Shown here one piece after another: positions 12,311-23,169 of a stretch of 64,000 nt of DNA. The notes below the pieces were generated by a model. The model was given only the letters and a program-made list of their open reading frames with translations, searched no databases and was not told the DNA's origin. A program made the position numbers and the translations under genes. How positions within the stretch are numbered: the first letter of the stretch is position 1; every line of letters begins with the position of its first letter. The stretch is taken from contig NZ_AUBB01000006.1 of NCBI RefSeq assembly GCF_000429025.1, forward strand, positions 124,001 through 188,000, in the 5' to 3' direction. The stretch comes from Actinospineispora spinosispora DSM 44797. Lineage in GTDB: Bacteria > Actinomycetota > Actinomycetes > Mycobacteriales > Pseudonocardiaceae.

Positions 12311-12793
12311 CTAGTCCTCCGGGACGTCCGAGGTGTCCAGCGCCTCGGCGGGCACCCGGATCGGAGTGCGCGGGGCCAGGCCGGGACGTAGGTGACCGGC
12401 GACGTCGGCGATGCGGCCGAGGACACCGTTGACGAAGCGCGGCGAGTCGTCGGTCGACAGAGTTCTTGCCAGCTCGACCGCCTCGGTGATCGCCACCGGG
12501 TCGTCGATCTCCTCGACCCACAGCAGCTCGAACATCCCGATCCGCAGCAGCGTGCGGTCGACGGCCGGCATCCGGGCCACCGACCATCCCTCGGAGTGCT
12601 CGGTGAGCAGCTGGTCGATTCGCTCGCGTCGCTCGGTGACGCCCTCGACCAGCAGCGCGGCGTAGTCCGACACCGGTGGCGCGTCGTTCGTCACCTGCCG
12701 CTGCTTGAGCACCACCAACGGGTCCTCGCCGCGCGCCTCCGCCTCGAACAGGATGTCCAGCGCTCGCTTGCGGGCCTTCGTACGCGCCCTCAC
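12311..12793 (-). CDS. nusB: Transcription antitermination factor NusB
   Basis: A 160-residue all-helical RNA-binding protein that, with NusE (S10), binds boxA and supports rRNA transcription. The family pattern is clear: RARTKARKRALDILFEAE at the start, YAALLVEGV, then MPAVDRTLLRIGMFELLWVEEIDDPVAITEAVELA and FVNGVLGRIA. The GTG start at 12793 has GGAGGAG about 9 bases upstream. The C-terminal 25 residues are an extension common in actinobacteria. In most relatives efp precedes nusB; here the gene upstream is the Xaa-Pro peptidase. Confidence 0.94.
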   Translation of the reverse strand: MRARTKARKRALDILFEAEARGEDPLVVLKQRQVTNDAPPVSDYAALLVEGVTERRERIDQLLTEHSEGWSVARMPAVDRTLLRIGMFELLWVEEIDDPVAITEAVELARTLSTDDSPRFVNGVLGRIADVAGHLRPGLAPRTPIRVPAEALDTSDVPED

Positions 12794-12846
12794 CGGTACA
12801 TCTCCTCCAAGAAAGTCACGCGAATCATCGTGCCGGACGGCTCGGG

Positions 12847-13947
12847 TCAGACGAGCTCCCGAAGCTCCTTACCGGTCAGGGTGAGCAGCTCGGCGCCCTC
12901 GGGGCGAACCACGAGCGTGTCCTCGATGCGGACGCCGCCCCGCCCGGCGAGATAGACACCGGGCTCGACGGTCACCGCCATTCCTGCGGATAGGGTACCG
13001 GCGCCGGTCGCGGCCAACGCCGGTGCCTCGTGAATCTCCAGCCCGACGCCGTGGCCGAGCCCGTGCGGGAACTCGGGTCCGCGTCCGGCGTCGGCGATGA
13101 CCGTGCGCGCGGCGCCGTCCACCGCCGACAGCTCGACGCCGACGCCCAACGCCTCCCGGCCCGCGGCCTGTGCTCGTGCCACCAGCTCGTACAGCTCGCG
13201 CTGCCAGTCGGCGGCCCTGCCGAGCACGACGGTGCGGGTCATGTCGGAGTGGTAGCCGTCGCGCAGTGCGCCGAAGTCCATCTTGACCAGGTCACCCTGG
13301 GCCAGCACGGCGTCGGTCGGCTGGTGGTGGGGAATCGCCGAGTGCGCCCCGGCCGCGACGATCGTGTCGAACGACGGGCCCTGCGCGCCGTGCTCGCGCA
13401 TGCGTTGTTCCAGCTCGAACGCCACCTGCCGCTCGGTCCGCCCGGGACGGAGACCACCCGTGTCGATCAGGTCGGCCAGCGCGGCGTCCGCCGAGGTGCA
13501 GGCCGCGCGCAGCAGCTCGATCTCGGTGTCGTCCTTCACCGCGCGGAGCCGCTGTGGCAGGCCGGGGGCTCTGACCAGCGTCACACCGTCCGCGACCTCC
13601 CCGAGCGCGGCGTGCGCGTCGACCGTCACGTGGCCCGACTCGAAACCCAGCCGACGGACACCGTCGTGGCCAGCTGCCGTCACGAGGGCCCGGTCGCAGG
13701 AGCGTTCGATGACCCGACCCAGGTCAGGGACCTCACTCGCGGCTTGCTCGGTGTACCGGCCGTCGGTGGCCAGCCTGGTCCGCCGTTCGTCGCCGATCGT
13801 GTCCTCGGCGTGCACCACCAGTGCGGCGTTCGAGCCGCTGAAGCCGCTCAGGTATCGGACGTTGACCAGATCGGTGATCAGCAGCGCATCCAGCTCGGCG
13901 GCGCGCAACAGCTCACGCAGCGCCTCCCGACGTCCCGGCGTAGTCAT
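12847..13947 (-). CDS. M24 family Xaa-Pro peptidase (aminopeptidase P / prolidase type)
   Basis: A 366-residue creatinase-fold metallopeptidase that cleaves bonds next to proline. The N-terminal creatinase domain (1-130) is followed by the catalytic domain with the five metal ligands visible: Asp in KMDFGA, Asp in SDMTRT, His in GLGHGVGLEIHE, Glu in TVEPGVY and Glu in RIEDTLVV. It corresponds to the PepQ/PepE-like gene of the conserved aro-efp-nusB locus. The gap to nusB is only 53 bases and holds no efp. Exact peptide specificity cannot be told from sequence. Confidence 0.88.
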   Translation of the reverse strand: MTTPGRREALRELLRAAELDALLITDLVNVRYLSGFSGSNAALVVHAEDTIGDERRTRLATDGRYTEQAASEVPDLGRVIERSCDRALVTAAGHDGVRRLGFESGHVTVDAHAALGEVADGVTLVRAPGLPQRLRAVKDDTEIELLRAACTSADAALADLIDTGGLRPGRTERQVAFELEQRMREHGAQGPSFDTIVAAGAHSAIPHHQPTDAVLAQGDLVKMDFGALRDGYHSDMTRTVVLGRAADWQRELYELVARAQAAGREALGVGVELSAVDGAARTVIADAGRGPEFPHGLGHGVGLEIHEAPALAATGAGTLSAGMAVTVEPGVYLAGRGGVRIEDTLVVRPEGAELLTLTGKELRELV

Positions 13948-13956
13948 CCGTTCACT

Positions 13957-14772
13957 TTAGGAGTCGATGAGCGACTGCGCGTGATCCGGAACGGAGGTGA
14001 ACATCTCCCGGGGAGGGCGCCGGTAACCGCGCGACGGCGGGCGGTGCGGCAGGACCAGCTTCGGCGGGTCCACGTGCACGTAGGGCACGGTCGAGAGCAG
14101 GTGCGCGATCATGTTGATCCGGGCCTTGCGCTTGTCCTCGGCCTCCACCACCGACCACGGCGCCTCCTCGGTGTCGGTGCGGGCGAACATCTCGTCCTTG
14201 GCCTGGGAGTAGTCCTCCCACCTGGTCAGCGACTCGAGGTCCATCGGCGACAGCTTCCAGCGCCGCATCGGGTCCTGGAGCCGGGACTCGAACCGACGCT
14301 GCTGCTCCTCGTCGCTCACCGAGAACCAGTACTTGCGCAGCAGGATGCCGTCCTGCACGAGCAGCCGCTCGAACACCGGGGTCTGGTGCAGGAACCGCGC
14401 GTACTCCTCGGGCGTGCAGAACCCCATCACACGTTCGACGCCGGCGCGGTTGTACCAGCTGCGGTCCAGCAGGACGATCTCACCGGCGGCGGGCAGGTGC
14501 TCGATGTAGCGCTGGAAGTACCACTGCGTCTTCTGTCGGTCGGTCGGCGCGGGCAGCGCGACGATCCGGCAGATGCGAGGGTTGAGGAACTCCGAGACGC
14601 GCTTGATCGCGCCGCCCTTGCCGGCCGCGTCACGGCCCTCGAAGACCACCACGAGACGCGCGCCAGTGGTCCGTACCCATTCCTGCATCTCGACGAGCTG
14701 CCCCTGCAGCCGGAAGAGCTCCTTCTCGTACAGCTTCTTCGGCATGCGTTGCTCTTGATCCGCCTTGCTCAT
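13957..14772 (-). CDS. ppk2: Polyphosphate kinase 2 (PPK2)
   Basis: Transfers phosphate between polyphosphate and nucleotides. The 271-residue protein has the PPK2 Walker A motif in VVFEGRDAAGKGGAIKR, the Walker B region LLDRSWYNRAGVERV and the lid-like segment DEEQQRRFESRLQDPMRRWKLSPMDLESL. Length and the single domain match class I PPK2 enzymes, which favour ADP or GDP phosphorylation; the class is inferred. ATG 14772 is used; a second ATG at 14745 is possible because the ribosome site is weak. Its stop is 9 bases from the peptidase start. It is divergent from the metallo-hydrolase gene. Confidence 0.9.
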   Translation of the reverse strand: MSKADQEQRMPKKLYEKELFRLQGQLVEMQEWVRTTGARLVVVFEGRDAAGKGGAIKRVSEFLNPRICRIVALPAPTDRQKTQWYFQRYIEHLPAAGEIVLLDRSWYNRAGVERVMGFCTPEEYARFLHQTPVFERLLVQDGILLRKYWFSVSDEEQQRRFESRLQDPMRRWKLSPMDLESLTRWEDYSQAKDEMFARTDTEEAPWSVVEAEDKRKARINMIAHLLSTVPYVHVDPPKLVLPHRPPSRGYRRPPREMFTSVPDHAQSLIDS

Positions 14773-14841
14773 GCCGATCAGCTCACCATGGACCGGCCCT
14801 CGCCACCACGGCATTCGACTCAAAGAGATAGCGTCGCGGGC

Positions 14842-15543
14842 ATGAGTGTGTACTTCCGGCAGCTGCTTTCCGGGCGGGACTTCGCGGTCGGCGACGCCGT
14901 CGCCACCCAGATGGTCAACTTCTCCTATCTGATCGGCGACACCGAGAGCCGCGAGGCGGTCGTCGTCGACCCGGCCTACGCGCCGTCGGAGCTGGTCGAC
15001 GTCCTCGCGGCCGACGACATGCGGCTCACCGGTGTGCTGGTCACCCACCATCACCCGGACCACGTGGGTGGCGACCTGATGGGCCACGCGCTGGGTGGCC
15101 TCGCCGAGCTGCTCGGCCGGACGCCGGTCCCGGTGCACGTCAACCGGCACGAGGCCGAGTGGGTCCGCCGCACGACCGGCGTCTCGGCCGACGACCTCAC
15201 GCCACACGACCACGACGACGAGGTGCTCGTCGGCGCTGTGCCGATCAGGTTGCTGCACACCCCCGGTCACACTCCGGGCAGCCAGTGCTTCCTGGTGGAC
15301 GGCAAGCTCGTCGCGGGCGACACGCTCTTCCTCCAGGGCTGCGGTCGCACCGACTTCCCCGGCGGTGATCCCGACGCCATGTACAGCAGCCTGCGCAAGC
15401 TGGCCGAACTCACCGGCGACCCGATCGTCCACCCCGGCCACCAGTACACCGACGCCCCGAAGGCGACCCTGTCGGAGGTCCGCCGCACGAACGTGGTCTA
15501 CCGGGCCGACACCCTGGACCAGTTCCGCTCCCTCTTCGGCTGA
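14842..15543 (+). CDS. Metallo-beta-lactamase-fold hydrolase (glyoxalase II-like)
   Basis: A 233-residue binuclear metal hydrolase. The signature VTHHHPDHVGG holds the first ligands, followed by [18 protein letters not shown] and the final HPGHQ histidine, all as in the glyoxalase II / persulfide dioxygenase group. No signal peptide is seen, so it is cytoplasmic. The natural substrate cannot be decided from sequence; a thioester or persulfide is likely by family. It starts 69 bases from the divergent ppk2 and ends 10 bases from the convergent aldolase stop. Confidence 0.82.
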   Translation: MSVYFRQLLSGRDFAVGDAVATQMVNFSYLIGDTESREAVVVDPAYAPSELVDVLAADDMRLTGVLVTHHHPDHVGGDLMGHALGGLAELLGRTPVPVHVNRHEAEWVRRTTGVSADDLTPHDHDDEVLVGAVPIRLLHTPGHTPGSQCFLVDGKLVAGDTLFLQGCGRTDFPGGDPDAMYSSLRKLAELTGDPIVHPGHQYTDAPKATLSEVRRTNVVYRADTLDQFRSLFG

Positions 15544-15553
15544 CCAGGTCGAA

Positions 15554-16372
15554 CTAGTCGAACAGGTCCGGGTCGCTCAGGACTATCTGGTCCCAGAGGG
15601 GGCGGGCCGAGAACCAGCCGGACTCGTGGGTTCCCGTCTGGTCCCTCACCTGCAGGGCCGTTTCCCTGTCGATCAGCTTCGGGGTGCCCGCCGCCATCGC
15701 CAGGAGCTGGGCCTGGCAGGAGCGTTCCATCGTGATGAACCACCACACCGTCTCCGCGACGGACTCGCCGACCGTGAGCAGGCCGTGGTTCTGCAGGATG
15801 ACGGCCTTGTACTGGCCGAGCGCCTTGCCGATCCGGCGGCCTTCCTCCAGATCGTTCACCACGCCGTGGAACTCGTTGTAGAGGCCGTGGTCCTCGAAGA
15901 ACGCACACGAGTCCTGGGTGATCGGGTCGAGCTTGATCCCGAGCGTGGCGAACGCCTTGCCGTACAGCGAGTGCGAGTGGGCGGCCGCGAGCGCGTCGGG
16001 GCGGGCCTTGTGCACCTGGGAATGGATGCAGAACGCGGCCTGGTTCACCGGCCGGTTGCCGTGCAGGATCGTGCCGTGATGGTCGACGAGCAGCAGGTCG
16101 GAGGCCTTGATCTGGTTGAAGCTCATGCCGAACGGATTGACCCAGAACCACTCCGGGTTCTCCGGGTCGCGCACCGTGATGTGGCCCGCGACGCCCTCGG
16201 AGAAACCGAACCGGCCGAACAACCGGAACCCCGCCGCGAGCTGCTCCTTGCGGTACTGGCGCTCCTCGGCGATCGAGTCGAACTCCGGCGGCTTCGGCGT
16301 CTCGAGTTCACCGGGCGATGGTCCGAGGAGGCTGTCGAGCGAGGTCCGTGGGGTGTTCAGCGTCTCGGTCAT
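15554..16372 (-). CDS. Class II aldolase/adducin family protein
   Basis: A 272-residue protein of the zinc-dependent L-fuculose-phosphate aldolase/adducin fold. Typical features: FSEGVAGHITVRDPE near residue 60, metal-binding AAHSHSLYGKAF, an acidic FFEDHGLYNEF segment and LQNHGLLTVG carrying the third histidine. Members include aldolases, epimerases and decarboxylases, and the activity here is not determinable. It is divergent from a TetR gene with two palindromes in the gap, so that regulator probably represses it. Confidence 0.82.
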   Translation of the reverse strand: MTETLNTPRTSLDSLLGPSPGELETPKPPEFDSIAEERQYRKEQLAAGFRLFGRFGFSEGVAGHITVRDPENPEWFWVNPFGMSFNQIKASDLLLVDHHGTILHGNRPVNQAAFCIHSQVHKARPDALAAAHSHSLYGKAFATLGIKLDPITQDSCAFFEDHGLYNEFHGVVNDLEEGRRIGKALGQYKAVILQNHGLLTVGESVAETVWWFITMERSCQAQLLAMAAGTPKLIDRETALQVRDQTGTHESGWFSARPLWDQIVLSDPDLFD

Positions 16373-16390
16373 GAGCTACCTCCACTAAAG

Positions 16391-16427
16391 GGATACAGCT
16401 ATGTATCGGATACAGTCCTGTACTGTA
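16391..16427. promoter_or_regulatory. Two operator-like palindromes between aldolase and TetR genes
   Basis: GATAC-N6-GTATC at 16392-16407 is followed directly by TACAGT-N5-ACTGTA at 16411-16427. The octamer GGATACAG occurs twice, 17 bases apart. The sites fill the centre of an 89-base divergent gap beside a TetR gene, the classic place for a TetR operator controlling both directions. Confidence 0.65.
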
Positions 16428-16461
16428 AGCCGGACCACAGCGCCGGTCAATGGAGTCAGCG

Positions 16462-17070
16462 ATGCCCAAGGGTGTGACCAGACGACGCCCGCAGACCCGC
16501 GCGCGACTGCTCGAGTCGGCGCTCGCGGCGTTCGCCGAGCTGGGCTTCCACGCCACGTCGATCGAGGAGATCTGCGACCGCGCCGGCTACACCCGGGGCG
16601 CGTTCTACTCCAACTTCGCCAGCAAGGACGAGCTGTTCTTCGCGCTGTTCGACGAGAACGCGGAGAAGGTGCTGGAACGTTTCGAACGGGCCGCCACCGA
16701 GATCGACCCGTCGGCGACCTGGCAGCAGCAGATCGCCACGGTGCTCGCCGCCGCCGGCCCCGGCGACCGCAACTGGTACCTGACCAGCATGGAGTTCAGC
16801 CTGCACGCGATCCGCGACCCGAGGGCCGCCGCGATACTGGCCGAGCACGACGCCAAGCTGCGGGCCGCGCTGACCGGCATCGTGGCCGGCATCTTCGATC
16901 GCTTCGGCTTGGCACTGACGATCGACCCTGACCTGTTCGCGCGCCTGGTGGTGGCGATCCGCGAGGGCGGTCGCGCCCAGAGCTACGTCGAGCCGGACCG
17001 CCTCGGCCTCGGTGAGCTGGAACGGCTGTTCCTGCCCATGGTGCTCGAGGCGGTCTCGACGACCGACTGA
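16462..17070 (+). CDS. TetR family transcriptional regulator
   Basis: A 202-residue repressor-type protein. The N-terminal helix-turn-helix is clear: TRARLLESALAAFAELGFHATSIEEICDRAGYTRGAFYSNFASKDELF. The C-terminal ligand-binding domain is family-typical but not specific. ATG 16462 is chosen over the ATG four codons upstream because GGAG lies 6 bases before it. Divergent to the class II aldolase gene and adjacent to two palindromes; the inferred target is that gene and itself. It ends 2 bases before the convergent aroQ stop. Confidence 0.88.
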   Translation: MPKGVTRRRPQTRARLLESALAAFAELGFHATSIEEICDRAGYTRGAFYSNFASKDELFFALFDENAEKVLERFERAATEIDPSATWQQQIATVLAAAGPGDRNWYLTSMEFSLHAIRDPRAAAILAEHDAKLRAALTGIVAGIFDRFGLALTIDPDLFARLVVAIREGGRAQSYVEPDRLGLGELERLFLPMVLEAVSTTD

Positions 17071-17072
17071 CC

Positions 17073-19174
<2,102 letters not shown>

Positions 19175-19219
19175 CGACGTAGCGTAACGATCGCCCCGAC
19201 GGCGACCCGGCCCGGCGGT

Positions 19220-19867
19220 TCATCCGGCGGCGTTCCCCGCTTCCCGCACCGCCGCGTCGTGCAGTGCACGTGCCGCCCATCGCATCACCTCGTTGACCTC
19301 CGCCGGCTCCAGCCCGCACGCATCTCGCGCGGACACGAGCGCCTCGATGCCGCACACCAGCATCGTGGCCATGGTCAGGCGCCGGTACAGCTCGGGCGCC
19401 ATGGTGTCGCGCAGCGGGGACAGCGCCGCGTCGACGGCGTCGATGCGGTGGCTGCCCCGCACCGGGACCCGCTCGTCCTCCTCGCGCTCGGTCTGACTGA
19501 ACCAGCGTTCGAGGCTTGCGCCGAGCACGGCCCGCCACAACGACTCGTTCTCCAGCTGGAAGTCGGCGATGGAACTCACCAGCTGGGCTATCCGATCCGC
19601 CGGCTCCACCGGCAGACCGGCCACGATCTCGTCCAGCTCCGGCTGTGTCTGCCTGGTCGCCACCTCGAACATCAGCGCGCGCGTGTTCGGGAAGTAGCGG
19701 TACGCCGTCGCCGTCGAGACCAGCGCGGCCTCGGCGACCTCGGGCACCGTCAACGTCTTGCCCTCGCTGGCCAACCGGACGGCGGCATCCAGCAACGCAC
19801 GACGGGTCCGTTGCTTCTGGTTGACCCGCCCACTGGCGAGAGAACTCTCTTGACTTGAGAAAGTCAT
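19220..19867 (-). CDS. TetR family transcriptional regulator
   Basis: A 215-residue regulator with a clear helix-turn-helix at about residues 21-66: QRTRRALLDAAVRLASEGKTLTVPEVAEAALVSTATAYRYFPNTRALMFEVA. The ligand domain is unremarkable. ATG 19867 is chosen; the upstream reading frame runs into the divergent gene. It is divergent from a SnoaL-like gene across 50 bases that contain two CATCTCAT repeats, so it probably controls that gene. The pair splits the aro cluster. Confidence 0.86.
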   Translation of the reverse strand: MTFSSQESSLASGRVNQKQRTRRALLDAAVRLASEGKTLTVPEVAEAALVSTATAYRYFPNTRALMFEVATRQTQPELDEIVAGLPVEPADRIAQLVSSIADFQLENESLWRAVLGASLERWFSQTEREEDERVPVRGSHRIDAVDAALSPLRDTMAPELYRRLTMATMLVCGIEALVSARDACGLEPAEVNEVMRWAARALHDAAVREAGNAAG

Positions 19868-19891
19868 CTCATGAAGATACTGACATCTCAT
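19865..19891. promoter_or_regulatory. Direct CATCTCAT repeats in TetR/SnoaL divergent gap
   Basis: CATCTCAT occurs at 19865-19872 and 19884-19891, a 19-base period within longer similar blocks (GTCATCTCATGA and GACATCTCATCA). Such phased repeats between a regulator and a divergent gene suggest a regulator-binding region. The first copy overlaps the chosen TetR start codon. Confidence 0.45.
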
Positions 19892-19917
19892 CAGTTGCGC
19901 GAGAGGGGCACGCCGAC

Positions 19918-20358
19918 ATGACACCCGCTGAGATGGACGAGATCCTGGGCCGGCACTACGCGGCCGAGGCGGCACACGATCTGGAGGCCCTGATGGGCAC
20001 TCTGACGGCCGACGCCGTGCACGACGTCGTCGGTGATCCGGACGAAGCACTGCGTGACCCGTCGGACATCCGCAGGCGCTACCAGCAGCTGTTCGACGAC
20101 TTCGACAACGAGCGGGTCACCCCGGTCCGGCGCCTGTACGGCGACGACTTCCTCGTCGACGAGTCGAGGGTCACCGCACGCGCGGTCGGTACCCCGTTCG
20201 GCCTCACCGGCGGAAACCGCGAGGTCACCTACCGGCTGCTGCACGTGTGTGAGTTCCGCGACGGCGGGATCAGCCGGGAGAACGTGTGGCTGGATGTCGC
20301 GGGCGTCGTCCGTCAGCTCAACGACGCCCCCGCTTCGGTGGAGGCCACCGCGGGCTGA
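19918..20358 (+). CDS. SnoaL-like / NTF2-fold protein
   Basis: A 146-residue protein of the NTF2-like alpha+beta barrel type: EILGRHYAAEAAHDLEALMGTLTADAVHDVVGDP, then DIRRRYQQLFDDF and a C-terminal RLLHVCEFRDGGISRENVWLDVAGVVRQL strand set. Members are polyketide cyclases, isomerases or binding proteins, and no specific activity can be assigned. ATG 19918 has GAGAGGGG upstream and avoids the operator-like repeats. It ends 3 bases before the convergent aroC stop. Confidence 0.78.
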   Translation: MTPAEMDEILGRHYAAEAAHDLEALMGTLTADAVHDVVGDPDEALRDPSDIRRRYQQLFDDFDNERVTPVRRLYGDDFLVDESRVTARAVGTPFGLTGGNREVTYRLLHVCEFRDGGISRENVWLDVAGVVRQLNDAPASVEATAG

Positions 20359-20361
20359 CGG

Positions 20362-21546
20362 TCAGTGGTGGAGTTGCTCTTCGGCGGCGGCGAGGTAGCC
20401 GCGCAGGTTCCGTGCGGTCTCGGCGACCGAGTCGCCGCCGAACTTCTCCAGCGCCGCGTCGGCCAGCACCAGCGCGACCATGGCCTCGGCGACCACACCC
20501 GCGGCGGGCACGGCACACACGTCGGAGCGCTGGTGAATGGCCTGAGCGGCCTCGCCCGTGGCCACGTCCACCGTCGACAGCGCCCTCGGCACCGTCGAGA
20601 TCGGCTTCATCGCGACCCGGACCCGGACCGGCTCACCGTTGGTCATCCCGCCCTCGATACCGCCCGCGCGGTTGCTCAACCGCTCGACCGGCGCTCCGGG
20701 CACCATCTCGTCGTGCGCGGCACTCCCCCGCCGCTTCGCGGTGCGGAAGCCGTCGCCGATCTCGACACCCTTCATCGCCTGGATGCCCATCAGGGCACCG
20801 GCGAGCCGAGCATCGAGCCTGCGGTCGGACTGGACGTAGTTACCCACGCCGACCGGCATGCCGAACGCGATCACCTCGACGACGCCGCCGAGGGTGTCGC
20901 CGTCGTTCTGCGCGGCGTCGACCTCGGCGACCATGGCTTCGGTCGTCGCCTCCGAGTAGGCACGCACCGGGCTGGCGTCCACGCGCTCGCCGTCGCCGGG
21001 GCCGGGCAGCTCGTCGTCCCCGGCCTCGACCGCGCCGAGTGCGACGACGTGCGACACGATGTCGACGCCGAACGCCTGCTTCAGGAACGCCTTGGCCACG
21101 GTGCCGAGCACGACGCGAGACGCGGTCTCCCGCGCGCTGGCCCGTTCGAGCACGGGGCGAGCGTCGTCGAAGCCGAACTTCGTCATTCCCGCGAGGTCGG
21201 CGTGACCGGGCCGGGGCCTGGTCAGCGGCGCGTTGCGGGCCCGGTTGGCGATCAGCTCCTGGTCGACCGGGTCGGCCGCCATCACGGTTTCCCACTTGGG
21301 CCACTCGGTGTTGCCGATACGCACCGCGACCGGACCACCCTGGGTCAGGCCGTGCCGAATACCGCCGATGACCTCGAGCTCGTCCGCCTCGAACTTCATC
21401 CGCGCACCCCGGCCGTAGCCGAGCCTGCGCCGAGCGAGCTCGGCAGCAATCTCCTTGGTCGTCACTTCGACGCCGGCCACCATGCCCTCGAGCACCGCAA
21501 CCAGCGCAGGACCATGTGATTCACCCGCGGTGATCCAGCGCAGCAC
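20362..21546 (-). CDS. aroC: Chorismate synthase
   Basis: FMN-dependent conversion of EPSP to chorismate, last step of the shikimate pathway. The 394-residue sequence starts with [20 protein letters not shown] and contains [46 protein letters not shown] and the [11 protein letters not shown] end. The GTG at 21546 is the family start; the upstream 13 codons are not conserved. The gene just downstream on the same strand is aroK after an inserted TetR gene. Confidence 0.96.
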   Translation of the reverse strand: MLRWITAGESHGPALVAVLEGMVAGVEVTTKEIAAELARRRLGYGRGARMKFEADELEVIGGIRHGLTQGGPVAVRIGNTEWPKWETVMAADPVDQELIANRARNAPLTRPRPGHADLAGMTKFGFDDARPVLERASARETASRVVLGTVAKAFLKQAFGVDIVSHVVALGAVEAGDDELPGPGDGERVDASPVRAYSEATTEAMVAEVDAAQNDGDTLGGVVEVIAFGMPVGVGNYVQSDRRLDARLAGALMGIQAMKGVEIGDGFRTAKRRGSAAHDEMVPGAPVERLSNRAGGIEGGMTNGEPVRVRVAMKPISTVPRALSTVDVATGEAAQAIHQRSDVCAVPAAGVVAEAMVALVLADAALEKFGGDSVAETARNLRGYLAAAEEQLHH

Positions 21547-21602
21547 CCCTAGATTCTCGCATGCACCACCCGGGCCGGGACGCACACGTCCACCGGGTGA
21601 GC

Positions 21603-22244
21603 TCAGGGCACCAGGACCGAGGCGAACGTCACCAGCCAGGCCGAGGCGAGCATCGACGAGCCGTGCGGGAGCCCGGTCGGCGCGCGGGGCTCGGTGTGGC
21701 GGTACCGCGACCGAACCAGCCGGCCACCGATCCCGAGCACCGCGGTCAGCACCGAGGCCAGCACCGCGCCGACCAGCAGGGCCGGCCAGGAGACGGCGCC
21801 GAGCACGGCACCGAGCGGCGCGGCCAGTTTGACGTCACCGGCGCCGAGCGCGGCCGGCGCGGACACCCGTACCGCCAGGTGGACCCCGAACAACGCGAGG
21901 GCTCCCCATACCGCGCGCCACATCGACGCCTGGCCGAGCGGTGCGGCCATGAGCACCGCGACCGGCAGGGCCGGTAGCGTCAGGACATCCGGCAGCCGCC
22001 GGTGCAGCAGATCGGTCAGTCCGGCGATGGCTCCCAGCCAGGACAGACCTAGCAACAGGGGCAGCCAGTATCCCGGTAATCGCCCATCACTCCACAAGCC
22101 GCCGCAGGCTGCCCACCCCAGACCGACGGCCAGCTCGCACCACGGCGGCCGAATCACCGTGCGCCGCCGCGTCCGTCCGAGCAGCCACCGCGCGAGCCAT
22201 CCGGCGATCACGCCGAGCGAGCCGAACCCGAGGAAATAGTCCAT
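21603..22244 (-). CDS. Prepilin leader peptidase (A24 family)
   Basis: A 213-residue polytopic membrane aspartyl protease that cleaves type IV prepilin leaders. The two catalytic aspartates are visible: D78 in [12 protein letters not shown] and D137 in the GAGD motif ([16 protein letters not shown]). Several hydrophobic helices alternate with short loops. The N-terminal methyltransferase-type domain of the large enzymes is absent, as in TadV-like small forms. ATG 22244 is used because the longer frame starts inside a terminator-like hairpin. No pilin gene lies nearby; the aroC neighbourhood is conserved in actinobacteria. Confidence 0.83.
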   Translation of the reverse strand: MDYFLGFGSLGVIAGWLARWLLGRTRRRTVIRPPWCELAVGLGWAACGGLWSDGRLPGYWLPLLLGLSWLGAIAGLTDLLHRRLPDVLTLPALPVAVLMAAPLGQASMWRAVWGALALFGVHLAVRVSAPAALGAGDVKLAAPLGAVLGAVSWPALLVGAVLASVLTAVLGIGGRLVRSRYRHTEPRAPTGLPHGSSMLASAWLVTFASVLVP

Positions 22245-22373
22245 GCGGCTGACGCTGCCGCTGAAACCCCCGCACGTCCAGCAGCCCATCCACCACCCTG
22301 TGCACGACTCACCGGTTGTGGACAACTCCCCGCTCCGACTCGATTCCGCTTGCGTACCGCGCGAGTAGATGCG

Positions 22374-22439
22374 CATGATCATCACCGTCTGAGGGCTGTT
22401 TCTCGCCGGAAAAACTGCCCTCAGGCGGTGATGATCATG
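22374..22439. terminator. 23-bp hairpin ending the urease operon
   Basis: Arms 22374-22396 and 22417-22439 (outer CATGATCATCACCG / CGGTGATGATCATG, inner CTGAGGGC / GCCCTCAG) pair over 23 positions with one G-T wobble around a 20-base loop. It lies 9 bases past the ureD stop and upstream of the prepilin peptidase, so it likely ends ureABCFGD transcription. Confidence 0.75.
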
Positions 22440-22448
22440 GTGGCCCGG

Positions 22449-23153
22449 CTATGACGGGAGTGGGAGGTGGGCCGCGGCCGCTCTGGTGTCGGACAGGGCG
22501 AGCAGCAGCCAGCCGGGGCCGGGCAGGGAGTGGTGGGCCCAGCGGGCTCCCGCGTGCTCGCCTTGCGGCATCGGGTCCGGCTCCGGTTGCGCTCCGGCAC
22601 CCAGCAACGTCGTCAGCACTCGCGCCCCCGCCGTACCTCCGGGGCCGGTCAGCGCACGGTCGGTGCCGTCGAGAACGGTGCGGTGGCGCAGCAGTGCCTC
22701 ACCCGCGTGGTTCACCGCCAGCGCGCCCCGATAACGCCCGCCGCGCTGACCGTGCCGACCCAGCTGGACCTCTTCCCGGACCAGCGCCGCCGCGCCGTCC
22801 GCGAGCTCCAGGTGCAGAGCGGCGTCCAGGTGCGCCCCGTCGCACACCACGGTCGGTTCGGGCAGCCAGCGCAGCCGAGCACCCTCGGCGACCTGCGCGC
22901 GCACCGTCCACAGCGCCGGCCCGGCACCCGGCAGGCCGCGCTGGGCGACCGTCGCGCCGGCCGTCGCGACGGTCAGCTCGGTCCCCTCCGCCAGCCGGAT
23001 GGTCAGCTCCAGCCGGTCGCCGTCGAGCGGACCGCCCGCCGCCTGCACCAGGTGCACACGCGCGGGTCCGGTCCGCCGCAGCACCACCGGGGGCGTGACG
23101 CTCCACCGGATCCGCTGCCCCGACGAGACCTCCAGCTCCGCCGATGCCCGCAT
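22449..23153 (-). CDS. ureD: Urease accessory protein UreD (UreH)
   Basis: Scaffold protein that binds apo-urease and relays nickel from UreG/UreF. The 234-residue sequence keeps the family features RTGPARVHLVQAAGGPLDGDRLELTIRLAEGTELTVATAGATV and VVCDGAHLDAALHLELADGAAALVREEVQLGR. It is shorter than many UreD proteins but complete at both ends. The ATG at 23153 starts 16 bases after the ureG stop. It is the last gene of the urease operon. Confidence 0.87.
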   Translation of the reverse strand: MRASAELEVSSGQRIRWSVTPPVVLRRTGPARVHLVQAAGGPLDGDRLELTIRLAEGTELTVATAGATVAQRGLPGAGPALWTVRAQVAEGARLRWLPEPTVVCDGAHLDAALHLELADGAAALVREEVQLGRHGQRGGRYRGALAVNHAGEALLRHRTVLDGTDRALTGPGGTAGARVLTTLLGAGAQPEPDPMPQGEHAGARWAHHSLPGPGWLLLALSDTRAAAAHLPLPS

Positions 23154-23169
23154 CAGCGACGAACCGGCA

